Program-made: the position numbers and the translations under genes
Virus record (IMG/VR): IMGVR_UViG_3300023180_000261
Location: 1-30,801 of that record
Direction: 5' to 3' (one strand)
Source of the DNA: a virus
Length of the DNA: 30,801 nt
The notes under the pieces: model-generated
What the model was told of the DNA's origin: nothing
Seen by the model: only the letters and a program-made list of their open reading frames with translations
Database searches by the model: none
Shown here: piece by piece, positions 7,797 to 16,228 of the stretch
How positions within the stretch are numbered: the first letter of the stretch is position 1
How the letters are laid out: each line of letters begins with the position of its first letter

Positions 7797-9436
7797 TTAA
7801 TTCTTTCCATTAATTTTGTTTGAATTTTTGAATACTTATTTCTTCTTATTCTAGCATAAAAGTCAATGTTTTCATTAAGAACGTTTGTTTTACCTTCTGC
7901 CATTAAATTGTATTTTGTTGCAATCTCATCAAACCAACGGGCTAAATCACTTCCTGATTCGATTGTATAATTTTGAGAAATCCATTTTTTTACAATATCT
8001 TGTGGAAGTATACTAGAAAGATACTTTATTGTTTCATCATCAAGTGTTTGTTTTTCTTTTAATTTTGCGATAAATTTTTCATCTTTGGCTAATGCGTCTG
8101 TTCCACCTTTTGTTCCGTATGTAGCAATGTGAATCGCGTTTGAAACTGCACCACCTGTGCAGCCTTTTGTTATTGGCATTTGATCACATTTTGCAGGACC
8201 TGCTGGAGTTGGACCGGGCTTCTTTTCCTTCTTCTCTGGATCGGGTAATTTTTGAGGCAGCGCTTTCAAACCATAAACTAATTGTAATGATTCATATGCT
8301 GGACCAACATTCATTTTTTTAGCAGCATTTAACATTATATTTGATTTCGTCAACGTACCAACAATGCATTTTTCATATTTCTTAGAAAGGGCATCTGCTT
8401 TAAACTTTGCTCTTTTTGATTTATCTTTTTCGTTTGGCGGTGGAAGTTCAATTCTATCATTCTTAAGGTCATCCCTGGCTAGAGCAGCGCCTAGCGCAAT
8501 TAACATCACACCGTCTATTCCTTTCCAAGCGCCGTCTGGAGACTGTTTAAATTTTCTAAGACCGGGAACTAGTCCAAACTTTTCCCTACCAGCACCTCGA
8601 CCTAAAGATAAATACCATGGAAGTTCCCCAGCTATATCATAAATGTAGCCTCCCCCTTTGCCATTACAAATTACCTCATCACCACAAAGGGAGCCTTTAC
8701 CACTACAATATACATCCAATTCAGCTATTGCATAGTTGATGTCTTCATTGGCTTTATCAATTCTTTCTTTAGTTTCACCTTCAATATCACTTGCGCCGAA
8801 TATTGAATTAAGACCATAACCAATTGCTGCGCCTGCTCCTGCTCCCAATAGAATATATCCTGCTACCGAAGATGCTCCAGCAGCGCCAACAGCCGTTTGT
8901 CCACCGGTAGTAGCCAAAGCAGCGGTAGCTGATCCAATTGGCGCTCCCGAAGGGAGTAGACTTATTCCTAATCTTGTTGCAATAAATCTAGCTATGCTTG
9001 GATTTGACATAATTCTGGTCAATACTGCTCTACCGGGTCCACGGCGAGCTAGAGTCATGACTGTTTCCTGAGCTATTCTTTTACTTAAGGCAATCCCTCT
9101 TGGACCTAAGTTACGAAAAAATGATAAAACTCTTGCCGATCGGCTAGCCTTGGTTCCTCCCTCTAAAGCTTTTGCTAACTCAGCCCCTTCAGGACCAGCC
9201 TTTTTTATAACAGCCATTAAAATGTTTCTTGCTTGCTTCATCCCATAGAGACTTACAATTGTATTGGTGGCTCCGCTAAGAAAACCGTCATCATCTTCTT
9301 TTGCTGCTGCTGGGGCAGGTTTAGATTCGCCCCTATCGGCTCTACGGTTCCTAGCTCTTCTTATGCTAGGAGGTACATCCTGCTCCATGAGAAGAGAGTT
9401 TAATCGTTTTAGCCTTTGTTCTTGAAGTTTGTTCAT
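7793..9436 (-). CDS. Candidate internal virion protein with Gly/Ala-rich membrane-like segment
   Basis: A 547-residue protein. Its start, MNKLQEQRLKRLNSLLMEQD, is a basic helix like those of neighbouring candidate capsid cargo. A disordered Arg/Ala linker follows, then helices, then a long Gly/Ala-rich hydrophobic stretch (about 150-212) that could enter a membrane. The middle holds several Cys residues (DVYCSGKGSLCGDEVICNGK). The end is Lys/Arg-rich (DFYARIRRNKYSKIQTKLME). It sits between the metallopeptidase/peptidoglycan-binding gene and the three-domain nucleotidyltransferase gene, with a 4-nt gap and a 4-nt overlap. A DNA-ejection role is possible but unproven. The ribosome site is weak. 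Confidence 0.72.
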   Translation of the reverse strand: MNKLQEQRLKRLNSLLMEQDVPPSIRRARNRRADRGESKPAPAAAKEDDDGFLSGATNTIVSLYGMKQARNILMAVIKKAGPEGAELAKALEGGTKASRSARVLSFFRNLGPRGIALSKRIAQETVMTLARRGPGRAVLTRIMSNPSIARFIATRLGISLLPSGAPIGSATAALATTGGQTAVGAAGASSVAGYILLGAGAGAAIGYGLNSIFGASDIEGETKERIDKANEDINYAIAELDVYCSGKGSLCGDEVICNGKGGGYIYDIAGELPWYLSLGRGAGREKFGLVPGLRKFKQSPDGAWKGIDGVMLIALGAALARDDLKNDRIELPPPNEKDKSKRAKFKADALSKKYEKCIVGTLTKSNIMLNAAKKMNVGPAYESLQLVYGLKALPQKLPDPEKKEKKPGPTPAGPAKCDQMPITKGCTGGAVSNAIHIATYGTKGGTDALAKDEKFIAKLKEKQTLDDETIKYLSSILPQDIVKKWISQNYTIESGSDLARWFDEIATKYNLMAEGKTNVLNENIDFYARIRRNKYSKIQTKLMERIK

Positions 9437-9440
9437 AATA

Positions 9441-11120
9441 TCACTTCTTAAATGTTTTAACTAATTTCTTAAATGACTGATCTTGTTTTTCACTTTTGTA
9501 ATCATTTAGCTCTTCGGTAAAAGATTTTAAATCAAATTTAACACTTTCACGAAGTGTTGTTTTTTCTATGTTGCGCAAACGTTGATCTAGTTGGGCAACG
9601 TAATTTGCATCCCCTAGTTTGTTTGGTGCATCCATAAGTGGACTAAAGTATTTATTTGCCAACTCTTTTGCTCTAGCAGTAACTTTATTTTGAGAGTATT
9701 CTTTACCATCATCAGTTAATAAATTGCTTCTCTCTAATTTCATTGTTTTCATAATTAAAGATCTTAGTTGGGTCCTTAATCCCCTTAGCGTGATGTTTAA
9801 TGTTCTAATATTTTTTTCATTTTCAGGAGTTAATTTTTTTTCTTTTTTTAATTCTAAAATTTTATTCATTATTTTTTCGTTGTAACCGTCAACAATTGGA
9901 GCTATAGCCTTATCTACAATTCCACCAATTGGCATTCCCGGCTGGCGTCCAAGCCCTCTATCGGGAGTTGGTCCTGATGGGCTTGGTCCTGGTATTGGAG
10001 TTGGTGCTGGCGCTGATTTTGCTTTTTGTAACAAACCAAGTAGCTTTCTACAGTTTCTACTGTCTCGCGCTACAAATCTATTCCTACCTACAACTTTTTT
10101 ACCAAGCGCTTTGACAAGATTATTGTAGGTGTCCCTTCCAAAAATTCCATCAACACCATCAGGTGCTCTTCTAGTTGGCTTAAGCTTGTAACCAAGTTCA
10201 TTTAGTTTCTTTTGAATTTGAGTGGTAATTTTTCTTGAACATCGTTTGCTTCTACGTTTGCCTTTACCTGCTGGAGTTGGAGATGGTGTTGGTGCTGGAG
10301 TTGGAGATGGTGTTGGTGCTGGAGTTGGTTCTGCTTTTGGCGTTTTCATGCGGTTATTAACAATTCTGTTAATTAGATTTTTCAGGTTTTGGCTAGCTGC
10401 TGACAGCATTACCGCAGCCATAAGTGGTGTTCCTGCCTGAACATTAACCGCTCCAATTGCTTGCGTAAAGCCGGGTCCTGCTTCAATTCTGGGTAACAAT
10501 TGACTAATTTCAAGAGCATTTTTATCTGCCATGTCCGTTTGTCTAGGCGCATCTTTCAAAGTTGTTAAATTTTTAACCTTTTGAGCTATCTGGTTCACCA
10601 ACTCTCTTTCAGATTGTTCTTGTAAAAGATTAATCTCTTCATTGATAAGTTTTTTAACCACAGTTCTTAACTTATTAATTTTATTTTCAGACATTCTATT
10701 TGCTCCTGGTTTTTTATAATTATCTTCAAAGTCCCTAAAGTTCATTATATTGCCCATTGTGTAAGCTTCATGCTCCATTCCTCGCATGTGCTTGTCGTCT
10801 TGAGCGTAGCCTAATTTGTTTGCGCCGTGATCTAAATCGCCACGACAATTTTGAACATGGTGAATTAGCTCATGTGAAATAGATCTTAGAATGTCTTTAA
10901 GATGTCTTCCCGTTACATAGATGGTAATTTTCATCTCATCGGGATTGTAGTGGGCTGTTGATCCTAAAGGATTTTTAGCGTTTTCTTCATCATCTAAAAA
11001 GTCAATTTCAACTGGCTTGTCAAAGTCTAAATTTTTAGATGAGTAATCCGTAAAATTATCGATAAGTTCCATGTTGGAACTATAAATCCCATCTCTGGAC
11101 TTATCATTTATTCTAATCAT
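9441..11120 (-). CDS. HExxH metallopeptidase-like domain fused to peptidoglycan-binding virion protein
   Basis: Residues 1-140 form a zinc-peptidase-like domain: HELIHHVQN gives His83-Glu84-x-x-His87, and a downstream EHEAY (116-120) could give the third ligand. At Met143 a new basic helix begins (MSENKINKLRTVVKKLINEE), a capsid-targeting-type peptide. An Ala-rich region and a TPAPTPSP repeat linker (about 264-284) follow, then a peptidoglycan-binding domain (about 297-340: IQKKLNELGYKL, DGIFGRDTYNNLVKAL). A second Pro-rich linker and a helical tail complete it. CTATTTA lies 4 nt before the first ATG. An AGGAG site 8 nt before Met143 suggests a second start, giving a 417-residue form without the protease. 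Confidence 0.82.
   Translation of the reverse strand: MIRINDKSRDGIYSSNMELIDNFTDYSSKNLDFDKPVEIDFLDDEENAKNPLGSTAHYNPDEMKITIYVTGRHLKDILRSISHELIHHVQNCRGDLDHGANKLGYAQDDKHMRGMEHEAYTMGNIMNFRDFEDNYKKPGANRMSENKINKLRTVVKKLINEEINLLQEQSERELVNQIAQKVKNLTTLKDAPRQTDMADKNALEISQLLPRIEAGPGFTQAIGAVNVQAGTPLMAAVMLSAASQNLKNLINRIVNNRMKTPKAEPTPAPTPSPTPAPTPSPTPAGKGKRRSKRCSRKITTQIQKKLNELGYKLKPTRRAPDGVDGIFGRDTYNNLVKALGKKVVGRNRFVARDSRNCRKLLGLLQKAKSAPAPTPIPGPSPSGPTPDRGLGRQPGMPIGGIVDKAIAPIVDGYNEKIMNKILELKKEKKLTPENEKNIRTLNITLRGLRTQLRSLIMKTMKLERSNLLTDDGKEYSQNKVTARAKELANKYFSPLMDAPNKLGDANYVAQLDQRLRNIEKTTLRESVKFDLKSFTEELNDYKSEKQDQSFKKLVKTFKK
10692..10707 (-). promoter_or_regulatory. Internal ribosome site and start for a shorter cargo form
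   Basis: Inside the 559-codon gene, the minus strand reads CAGGAGCAAATAGAATGTC. AGGAG stands 8 nt before an in-frame ATG (10692-10694), whose product begins with a capsid-targeting-type helix. The upstream first start of this gene has no such site. Confidence 0.55.
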
Positions 11121-11124
11121 GAAG

Positions 11125-11131
11125 TAAATAG
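11125..11131 (-). promoter_or_regulatory. Late promoter motif CTATTTA
   Basis: The minus strand reads ACTATTTACTTCATGATTAG, with CTATTTA 4 nt before the start of the metallopeptidase/peptidoglycan-binding gene. It falls just after the 210-residue gene's stop region and would open a new late unit running to about position 4851. Confidence 0.7.
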
Positions 11132-11132
11132 T

Positions 11133-11765
11133 TTATTCTTCAGACATAAAACTACTAATACCGGGGATTTTTTTCAAGGTATCTGTAAAGCTAATTTTGC
11201 AAATAGCAGTTGATAATTGTTGAAAAGCGCCGTCGTCTTTTAAATCTTCTAATGCTACACGACTTAAAAAGACGCCACTTTTTAGTCCTAAATCAGTTAA
11301 TCCACCAAGAACTGCACCAATACCTTCACCGCTAACTTCTTTAGCTTTATTGCCAATAGCATAGGAAATTTCTTCACTAATTTCTTCAGTTACAACTTCT
11401 ATTAAAGATTTTATTAAATTAGTAGCTACTAAATCACAAAATCTGCTTTTATCAGAGAAAACTAGTTTAATATCTTTTAAATCAATGTTGCCTAAGCCTC
11501 TAACACTTGCTTTATAAAGCATGGTTTCTTTTACATCAGGATCTTTTGCAACATCAAAAACCTCTTCTAAAATAGCATCAACAAGGGCTGTCTGGATGCT
11601 TGTCGCGATAGCTTTGGTAAAGCCGTCGCCTTTGCCCGTGAACATGTTCATAAGCCCAGAGCCAAAATCTCCCAAGAAGCCTTCTTGCAACTCTTGCAAA
11701 GTTGCTTCTTTTGCGCAACCAACACATTTGTTTTTTGACTTTTTAACTTCTACAATAATAGCCAT
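11133..11765 (-). CDS. Candidate internal virion protein (210 aa)
   Basis: Unrecognised 210-residue helical protein. The N-terminus holds a CxxC (NKCVGCAKE) followed by TLQELQEGFLGDFGSG, with LQE sites of the type used by T4-like prohead proteases. The rest alternates amphipathic helices and Gly-rich turns (TEEISEEISYAIGNKAKE, GAVLGGLTDLGLKSGVFL). It ends in acidic residues. GGAGAAAGATAA precedes the ATG. It is the last gene of the 15580 to 11133 late unit, directly after the nucleotidyltransferase gene. A virion role is inferred from context. Confidence 0.65.
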   Translation of the reverse strand: MAIIVEVKKSKNKCVGCAKEATLQELQEGFLGDFGSGLMNMFTGKGDGFTKAIATSIQTALVDAILEEVFDVAKDPDVKETMLYKASVRGLGNIDLKDIKLVFSDKSRFCDLVATNLIKSLIEVVTEEISEEISYAIGNKAKEVSGEGIGAVLGGLTDLGLKSGVFLSRVALEDLKDDGAFQQLSTAICKISFTDTLKKIPGISSFMSEE

Positions 11766-12797
11766 TTATCTTTCTCCGGTGTTTTTCTTTTGACCTTTCT
11801 TAGATCTTGTTTTTAGGTTCTTACAAAACCGCTCCATGGTGAAGCCTTTTGGGTTGGCACACTTTTTAGCCCTTTTTCTTCTTTCTGAAGCAGACCACTT
11901 TTCATAAATAGTCTCGCTCTCTTCTAAACCACCGGGAGCGCCGGGTGGTGCTGAAAGGTAGTTTGGCTTTGGTTGATGGATGTAGGGTTTCATCTTTTTA
12001 TTCTTTTTGCGAGGCATAAATGATTTACCCCCGCCTTTTAATCCTAACAGAATTGGAACATTAATTTTATTAATTTTAATTGATTGTCTTTGGTACTTTT
12101 CCATTTCATCTAAGGATAGTGATCGATCAATTGAATCATTAATTTCATTTAGCAGGGCTTCTAAAAAGCCGTTGTTTCTCAACTCTTTGAAAACTAAATT
12201 CTCAGTTGAGAACTCACCGCCCTTCTCTAAACCAGCCTTTCTCATGTTCATAATCTTGTCTTTGAATTTTTCAAGTCTTTCAACTTTGTCGTAGAGATCT
12301 TCTGTGTTTATGATAAGCTTGGCTTTATCAATCAACTCCTCGGCTTTTCTACGAATTAAGCTTTTATCTACATCAACTTGAGTTGGAGTTGGTTTAGTAA
12401 TCCACTCGCCATTTTTAACACTGTAAACCGCTGTAGAATAGTGTGGTTCGCTTGCATCTTGTGGATACAACTCTACCTCCCTATCTTTGATTTTAATGTC
12501 GTGACGGTCATTGTAGAGGGCTTTCTTGGCTCGTAACATCTTCTTTACGAGGTCAACATTATCATCGATGTCTTTGTAGTCTAAAACAATGTGAAGATCG
12601 ATGTCTGATTTTGGACCGTAGTGAAAATTTGCCATACTACCTGTAAAAGTTACATCTTCAACAGACTCCTCTGGGATATCGAGATATTCAGCAAAGTGAA
12701 TAGCGATCTCTATTAGCTTACGACGAACTTCGGGATCTAGCTTCATGCCGTCCCAAAGCTCGGGGTTTAAAGTTTTGCCGACAGTAATTTCAATCAT
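11766..12797 (-). CDS. Pol-beta/MNT-type nucleotidyltransferase
   Basis: A 343-residue protein with the classic minimal nucleotidyltransferase signature: FTGSMANFHYGPKSDIDLHI (51-70). Gly53-Ser54 and the Asp66/Asp68 pair bind metal and nucleotide; the third carboxylate is probably in DREVELYP. A helical region follows, then a strongly basic tail (KKNKKMKPYIHQPK; GFTMERFCKNLKTRSKKG). Such domains add nucleotides to RNA, proteins or small molecules; the substrate cannot be told here. The TAATG junction with the upstream SGNH/transglycosylase gene means one-base overlap and tight coupling. Together with the 981-residue protein, this late block carries four nucleotidyltransferase-like domains. 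Confidence 0.82.
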   Translation of the reverse strand: MIEITVGKTLNPELWDGMKLDPEVRRKLIEIAIHFAEYLDIPEESVEDVTFTGSMANFHYGPKSDIDLHIVLDYKDIDDNVDLVKKMLRAKKALYNDRHDIKIKDREVELYPQDASEPHYSTAVYSVKNGEWITKPTPTQVDVDKSLIRRKAEELIDKAKLIINTEDLYDKVERLEKFKDKIMNMRKAGLEKGGEFSTENLVFKELRNNGFLEALLNEINDSIDRSLSLDEMEKYQRQSIKINKINVPILLGLKGGGKSFMPRKKNKKMKPYIHQPKPNYLSAPPGAPGGLEESETIYEKWSASERRKRAKKCANPKGFTMERFCKNLKTRSKKGQKKNTGER

Positions 12798-14578
12798 TAA
12801 CTTATTGCCCTTTGCCCGATGTGAGAGCCATATTCATCCATCGCTCTCTTTCTAAATCTTGCATAAGTTCGTTCCCACTTATTTAAAAAGTCTTTTGGTC
12901 TCATAATTTGATCATTAAAAGTTTGTTTAGATAATAAATAAGAAATACTGCCTATCTTTCTTGGTTTTAAACCTCTTTGTTTGCGAGCAGGATTTAATTC
13001 TCTAGCCATCTGTTTTCTATTTTTACCTTCAATACTTATTGTTTTCCCAGTATCTGGATCCGTTAGTTGTTTACCAGCAGAGTAAGGATATGCTGAATAC
13101 CAGTTGTTTATAGAGTTTTCATAATATTGTCTACTTGTATATCGCCCACCTCTATCAGCCGCTCTTTTTACACTTGCGGCTCCAGAGGGACCTTGTTGCC
13201 ACAACAAATAAATAAAATATTGTTTGTCAGATGGAATGTTTCTAAAATCTTTAATTTCTGGAAAAAGATTTTTTAGGCGATCTTTCATAAGCCTCATAAA
13301 AACTCGTGCTGATTGTTCTGGATTGAATTGATCTCCGCGCTTCCAGTTTAATCCATATTTAGCCCATGTTTTTTTAAATTGTCTACCAAATTGATACAAT
13401 CCTTTATATGAGCCTTTTTTTAAATTAGATAATGGATTTAAACCGCTTTCAATTCTAGCCATTGTTAAAGCTGCTACTGGATCAAATCCTTCTTCTTCAG
13501 CGACTTTTACAATTATTTTTGCAACATCTTGCTTGCTTAGCTTGGCGACCTCTTCTTGATTAACAGGTGTTACTGGACCACCAGTACTTATGTCTTTTTG
13601 AGTTTGATCTGCTCCAAGAGCACCCATTGTTTCTGGTCCAACACAACCATCAGTTCTGATTTTAGACATTTTTTGGAAGGCTATAATGTTGTAAAGGGTT
13701 CTTAAATCAAATGTTCCGTAAGCTTCCTCGTCTTTGGTCGGTGGGTTCAAGCCCAGATCAGCTAATCTATCTTGAATTTCTTTTACTTCATCGCCCTTAG
13801 AGCCGATGGTAAAGTAGCCCATCCCTTGACAAGCAGATGCTCTGGACTTAGCATAGCGAGCCAACTGAACTAAATCTAGTCCTCTTAATTTGCTTGTAGC
13901 AAGTCTTTTACCTGAAAAATCTTTAATGACGGCAGAAATAGGAGCTTGAGTGTTTGCCCTGCCAGTTATTTGAGAGGCTATGGCTTCAGCAAAGTTTTGA
14001 GCGTCAGAGCCCTTTAAATGAATTCCATCACCAGTGTTGATGTCATCATCTAAAAATCCAGCAGTGTGTGGGTTGACAGCTTTTACGCCCATGCTATTTG
14101 CAGTTGTTATAATAGCATCAGCCATTTCTCTTCTTCTAGCTTTGAGGGATTCAGAGTGGGAATCTCTACCAAAGACTCTTTTCACCATGGCAGGATCACC
14201 AGTTCTTGCTGGAGGGGCAGCACCGATTACAATCTCTACACCTTCACCGAACTTTCTTCTAATCAATTCAATTAAATTTGCTGTTGCAGTTTCAGAAAAA
14301 GCTGCGTTTGGATTGTTGCCGCCTGTAAAAACAGCAACTAAACTAACTGGTCTATCTGGGCTAATCGTTGAAAGTCTTTGGATTGTTTTATTTGTGTTCT
14401 CACCAGTTTTGAAGTTTCTAATAACTTCGTAACCGTTTCCTTTTAGAATGTTTTCTAGGGCTCTGCCACTGTAAGCGGTCTGACTATCACCAACAATGAT
14501 GGCTAGCTTGTCTTGGCTCTGTTCTGATAGCATCCTGAACCATTTAAATGTTAGATTTTCACCTTTCTTATCCCACAT
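12797..14578 (-). CDS. Virion SGNH hydrolase / peptidoglycan-binding / lytic transglycosylase
   Basis: A 593-residue protein with three domains. Residues 24-205 form an SGNH/GDSL hydrolase: IIVGDSQTA (Ser32), FTGGNN (block III) and GDGIHL (Asp184, His187). About 253-320 is a peptidoglycan-binding domain (GSKGDEVKEIQDRLADLGL; TDGCVGPETMGAL). About 352-500 is an SLT lysozyme-like domain with catalytic Glu377 in ARIESGLNP and YKGLYQFG. The N-terminus (FKWFRMLSEQS) resembles a capsid-targeting peptide. Such a protein could deacylate and cut peptidoglycan during DNA entry or release. It overlaps both neighbours by one base (TAATG) in the late unit starting at 15580. Confidence 0.88.
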   Translation of the reverse strand: MWDKKGENLTFKWFRMLSEQSQDKLAIIVGDSQTAYSGRALENILKGNGYEVIRNFKTGENTNKTIQRLSTISPDRPVSLVAVFTGGNNPNAAFSETATANLIELIRRKFGEGVEIVIGAAPPARTGDPAMVKRVFGRDSHSESLKARRREMADAIITTANSMGVKAVNPHTAGFLDDDINTGDGIHLKGSDAQNFAEAIASQITGRANTQAPISAVIKDFSGKRLATSKLRGLDLVQLARYAKSRASACQGMGYFTIGSKGDEVKEIQDRLADLGLNPPTKDEEAYGTFDLRTLYNIIAFQKMSKIRTDGCVGPETMGALGADQTQKDISTGGPVTPVNQEEVAKLSKQDVAKIIVKVAEEEGFDPVAALTMARIESGLNPLSNLKKGSYKGLYQFGRQFKKTWAKYGLNWKRGDQFNPEQSARVFMRLMKDRLKNLFPEIKDFRNIPSDKQYFIYLLWQQGPSGAASVKRAADRGGRYTSRQYYENSINNWYSAYPYSAGKQLTDPDTGKTISIEGKNRKQMARELNPARKQRGLKPRKIGSISYLLSKQTFNDQIMRPKDFLNKWERTYARFRKRAMDEYGSHIGQRAIS

Positions 14579-14829
14579 TACCTGTTCTTCCTTACTATCT
14601 TAATTAGCATGTTGTAAATCTCACGAACAAACTCTTCTAGTCTATCAACGGAGTTTTGAGTGGTGTGAAGATCAGCTTCAATCCTTTTCATTGGGTCTTT
14701 TGCTTTGGATCTTTTCTTTGTTGGTCTTCGTAAAGAGACAATACGAGGAACATCAATTCCCGTTGTGGTGAATTCATTTAGTAGCTCCTCGCGGATAATC
14801 TCTTTTACTTTTGACTCAGTTATTTTCAT
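14578..14829 (-). CDS. Small candidate capsid cargo protein (83 aa)
   Basis: An 83-residue protein. It starts with MKITESKVKEIIREELLNE, a basic amphipathic helix ending in a Leu-x-Glu type site that matches the start of the next gene upstream (MKITKAELRKIIEEQ). The middle is basic (LRRPTKKRSKAKDPMKR) and the C-terminus is a heptad-like coiled coil (LHTTQNSVDRLEEFVREIY). It overlaps neighbours by 1 and 4 nt. A capsid-targeted or head-internal role is inferred; there is no enzyme motif. Confidence 0.72.
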   Translation of the reverse strand: MKITESKVKEIIREELLNEFTTTGIDVPRIVSLRRPTKKRSKAKDPMKRIEADLHTTQNSVDRLEEFVREIYNMLIKIVRKNR

Positions 14830-15215
14830 TCGTCTACCACATAAATTGCGGCGATGTCTTTTTCTTGACCGCCTGTTCTATATTCATACTCTAAATAGTG
14901 TTTAACTGCTCCGAGATAGTCGGCTGCTTTTGTGATCTTGGATTGAACCCAAGCTTCTAGCTCGTCATCGTCTCCAATGTTATCCATGATCTCTTGAGCA
15001 TACTTGCCCGCTCTATAAAGCTGTGACTTGGCCATTCTACCTTCATCATCAGGATGGTCAAGCTGTCTAGCTGGAGCTTGATCGCCGCCGACTGGCTCTG
15101 GCATCATAGTATCCATGTTAACTCGCTTCATTTGACGAGGCTGAGTTGGCGGTGGTAGCATAGCAGCACACTGCTCTTCAATTATTTTTCTAAGTTCTGC
15201 TTTTGTGATTTTCAT
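14826..15215 (-). CDS. Small candidate capsid cargo protein (129 aa)
   Basis: A 129-residue protein beginning MKITKAELRKIIEEQ, a capsid-targeting-type helix. A Pro/Met-rich disordered linker follows, then a helical domain (QLYRAGKYAQEIMDNI; DELEAWVQSKITKAADYLGA) of a type I recall from large marine phages, with no assigned function. It overlaps its neighbours by 4 nt on each side (ATGA junctions), in a tightly coupled late cassette of three small genes. The helical domain is probably a small structural or adaptor module. Confidence 0.75.
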   Translation of the reverse strand: MKITKAELRKIIEEQCAAMLPPPTQPRQMKRVNMDTMMPEPVGGDQAPARQLDHPDDEGRMAKSQLYRAGKYAQEIMDNIGDDDELEAWVQSKITKAADYLGAVKHYLEYEYRTGGQEKDIAAIYVVDE

Positions 15216-15580
15216 TTCTTTTTCCTTAACCTCTCGGTCTTTTTCTTTGAAGCTTCCTTTCGCTTTTTAGCATACTCAAAAGCCGTCTTGAGTCTCTTTT
15301 TAGTGTCTGGGTTTTTAGCATTGTTGTATGCTGCTCTGACCCTTTGGTGTATTAAATTAATTATCTGTGATTGTCTCTTGTGTGACTTAGATTTAAAACT
15401 TTTTTTAGATAAAGTCTTTCTAATGTCCGCTGCTGTACGAAATTTTACTGAAACTGTGTCGGTTGGATCTTCATCTGTGTAAAGACGACGACCTGAGCCT
15501 TTTGGCTTTTTACCTGTTCCTACTTTTGGATCTTTAGCTTCTTCTAGAAATTGAGCCCAAAGTTCTAAGATTTCGTCCAT
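15212..15580 (-). CDS. Basic candidate capsid cargo protein (122 aa)
   Basis: A 122-residue very basic protein. The start, MDEILELWAQFLEEAKDP, resembles the T4 capsid-targeting peptide pattern (aromatic, x, x, Phe-Leu-x-Glu-Ala). The remainder (GKKPKGSGRRLYTDEDPTDT; KSFKSKSHKRQSQIINLIHQ) is Lys/Arg-rich and ends in a charged helix, suggesting DNA or RNA binding inside the head. It is the first gene of a late unit: CTATTTA stands 4 nt before the ATG and no Shine-Dalgarno is present. Related sequences occur in many marine phages, to my recollection without known function. Confidence 0.77.
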   Translation of the reverse strand: MDEILELWAQFLEEAKDPKVGTGKKPKGSGRRLYTDEDPTDTVSVKFRTAADIRKTLSKKSFKSKSHKRQSQIINLIHQRVRAAYNNAKNPDTKKRLKTAFEYAKKRKEASKKKTERLRKKK

Positions 15581-15584
15581 AAAG

Positions 15585-15591
15585 TAAATAG
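15585..15591 (-). promoter_or_regulatory. Late promoter motif CTATTTA
   Basis: The minus strand reads GAGCTATTTACTTTATGGAC, with CTATTTA 4 nt before the start of the basic 122-residue gene, immediately downstream of the Nudix gene. It would drive the six-gene unit down to about 11133. Confidence 0.7.
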
Positions 15592-15593
15592 CT

Positions 15594-16019
15594 CTAGAGC
15601 ATTGAAAGAGCCTTTTTGATTAAATGATCTGAATTATCTGGCTTATCGTAGTCTGATAACTCGTCCATAGCCACCCATTCGTAGCCATCATGCTCTTTAT
15701 AGACCTTCTGGGCATCAACATTGCCTTCAAAATTGTTACAGGCAAAGACATGTACTTCTCTTTTGTCTGGCGAGACGACTTTCTGTAAGAAAACTAGATC
15801 TTCAGGTAGAACTTTGATGCCAGTTTCCTCAGCAGTCTCTCTAATAGCTGCCTCTTCAGGTGTTTCGCCTTTTTCTGCTCCTCCACCTGGAAATCCCCAC
15901 AATCCACCATAAGGTACACTGTCTTTTCTTTTTAAAAGTAAAACTTTTCCATTATCAAGGCAGACTACAATAGAAGAAAATTGCCTTGTTCTGGCGGATT
16001 TAATTTCAACAATCAACAC
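15594..16019 (-). CDS. Nudix hydrolase
   Basis: A 141-residue Nudix hydrolase. The full Nudix box lies at residues 46-68: GGAEKGETPEEAAIRETAEE followed by TGI, with the metal-binding Glu residues 61, 64 and 65. Such enzymes cleave nucleoside diphosphates linked to another group (oxidised dNTPs, NAD-type cofactors, ADP-ribose, RNA caps). The substrate cannot be read. The presence of NMNAT-like and nucleotidyltransferase domains nearby makes a nucleotide- or NAD-linked substrate attractive, but that is inference. The start is a GTG overlapping the upstream TAG, with GGAGAAGCCTA ahead of it. Confidence 0.9.
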   Translation of the reverse strand: MLIVEIKSARTRQFSSIVVCLDNGKVLLLKRKDSVPYGGLWGFPGGGAEKGETPEEAAIRETAEETGIKVLPEDLVFLQKVVSPDKREVHVFACNNFEGNVDAQKVYKEHDGYEWVAMDELSDYDKPDNSDHLIKKALSML

Positions 16020-16228
16020 TAGGCTTCTCCATCGGTCGCTACGGTCATCAGTGACTGGAATCTGAGCTTATCATAAACCTCAGCAAACATTTGACGGTAT
16101 TCTGGATTAGAAATGTTAGATTTTTCAAATTCATCGAGTAGAAACCATAAAGAAGCATTTTCGTCTTCAAGTCTTTTGTTTTCTTTCTCTAATTCTAGAA
16201 TTTTATTTTTCATTTCACTGTAATCCAT
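16019..16228 (-). CDS. Small coiled-coil protein (69 aa)
   Basis: A 69-residue protein, mostly one long heptad-patterned helix (MKNKILELEKENKRLEDENA then SLWFLLDEFEK), with a short helical tail. No membrane segment or enzyme motif is seen. A good site (GGAGATAATTAACA) precedes the ATG. It overlaps the trypsin-like gene by 14 nt and touches the Nudix start. Probably a dimer-forming adaptor; I do not recognise a family. Confidence 0.7.
   Translation of the reverse strand: MDYSEMKNKILELEKENKRLEDENASLWFLLDEFEKSNISNPEYRQMFAEVYDKLRFQSLMTVATDGEA

Noticed and set aside
11905-11911. CTATTTA on the minus strand inside the 343-residue gene, and another near 14893
   Set aside because: No gene start follows in the right frame and spacing; both are explained by coding sequence.
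14034-14432. Plus-strand 132-codon frame
   Set aside because: It is the complement of the SGNH domain, whose catalytic motifs show the minus strand is coding.
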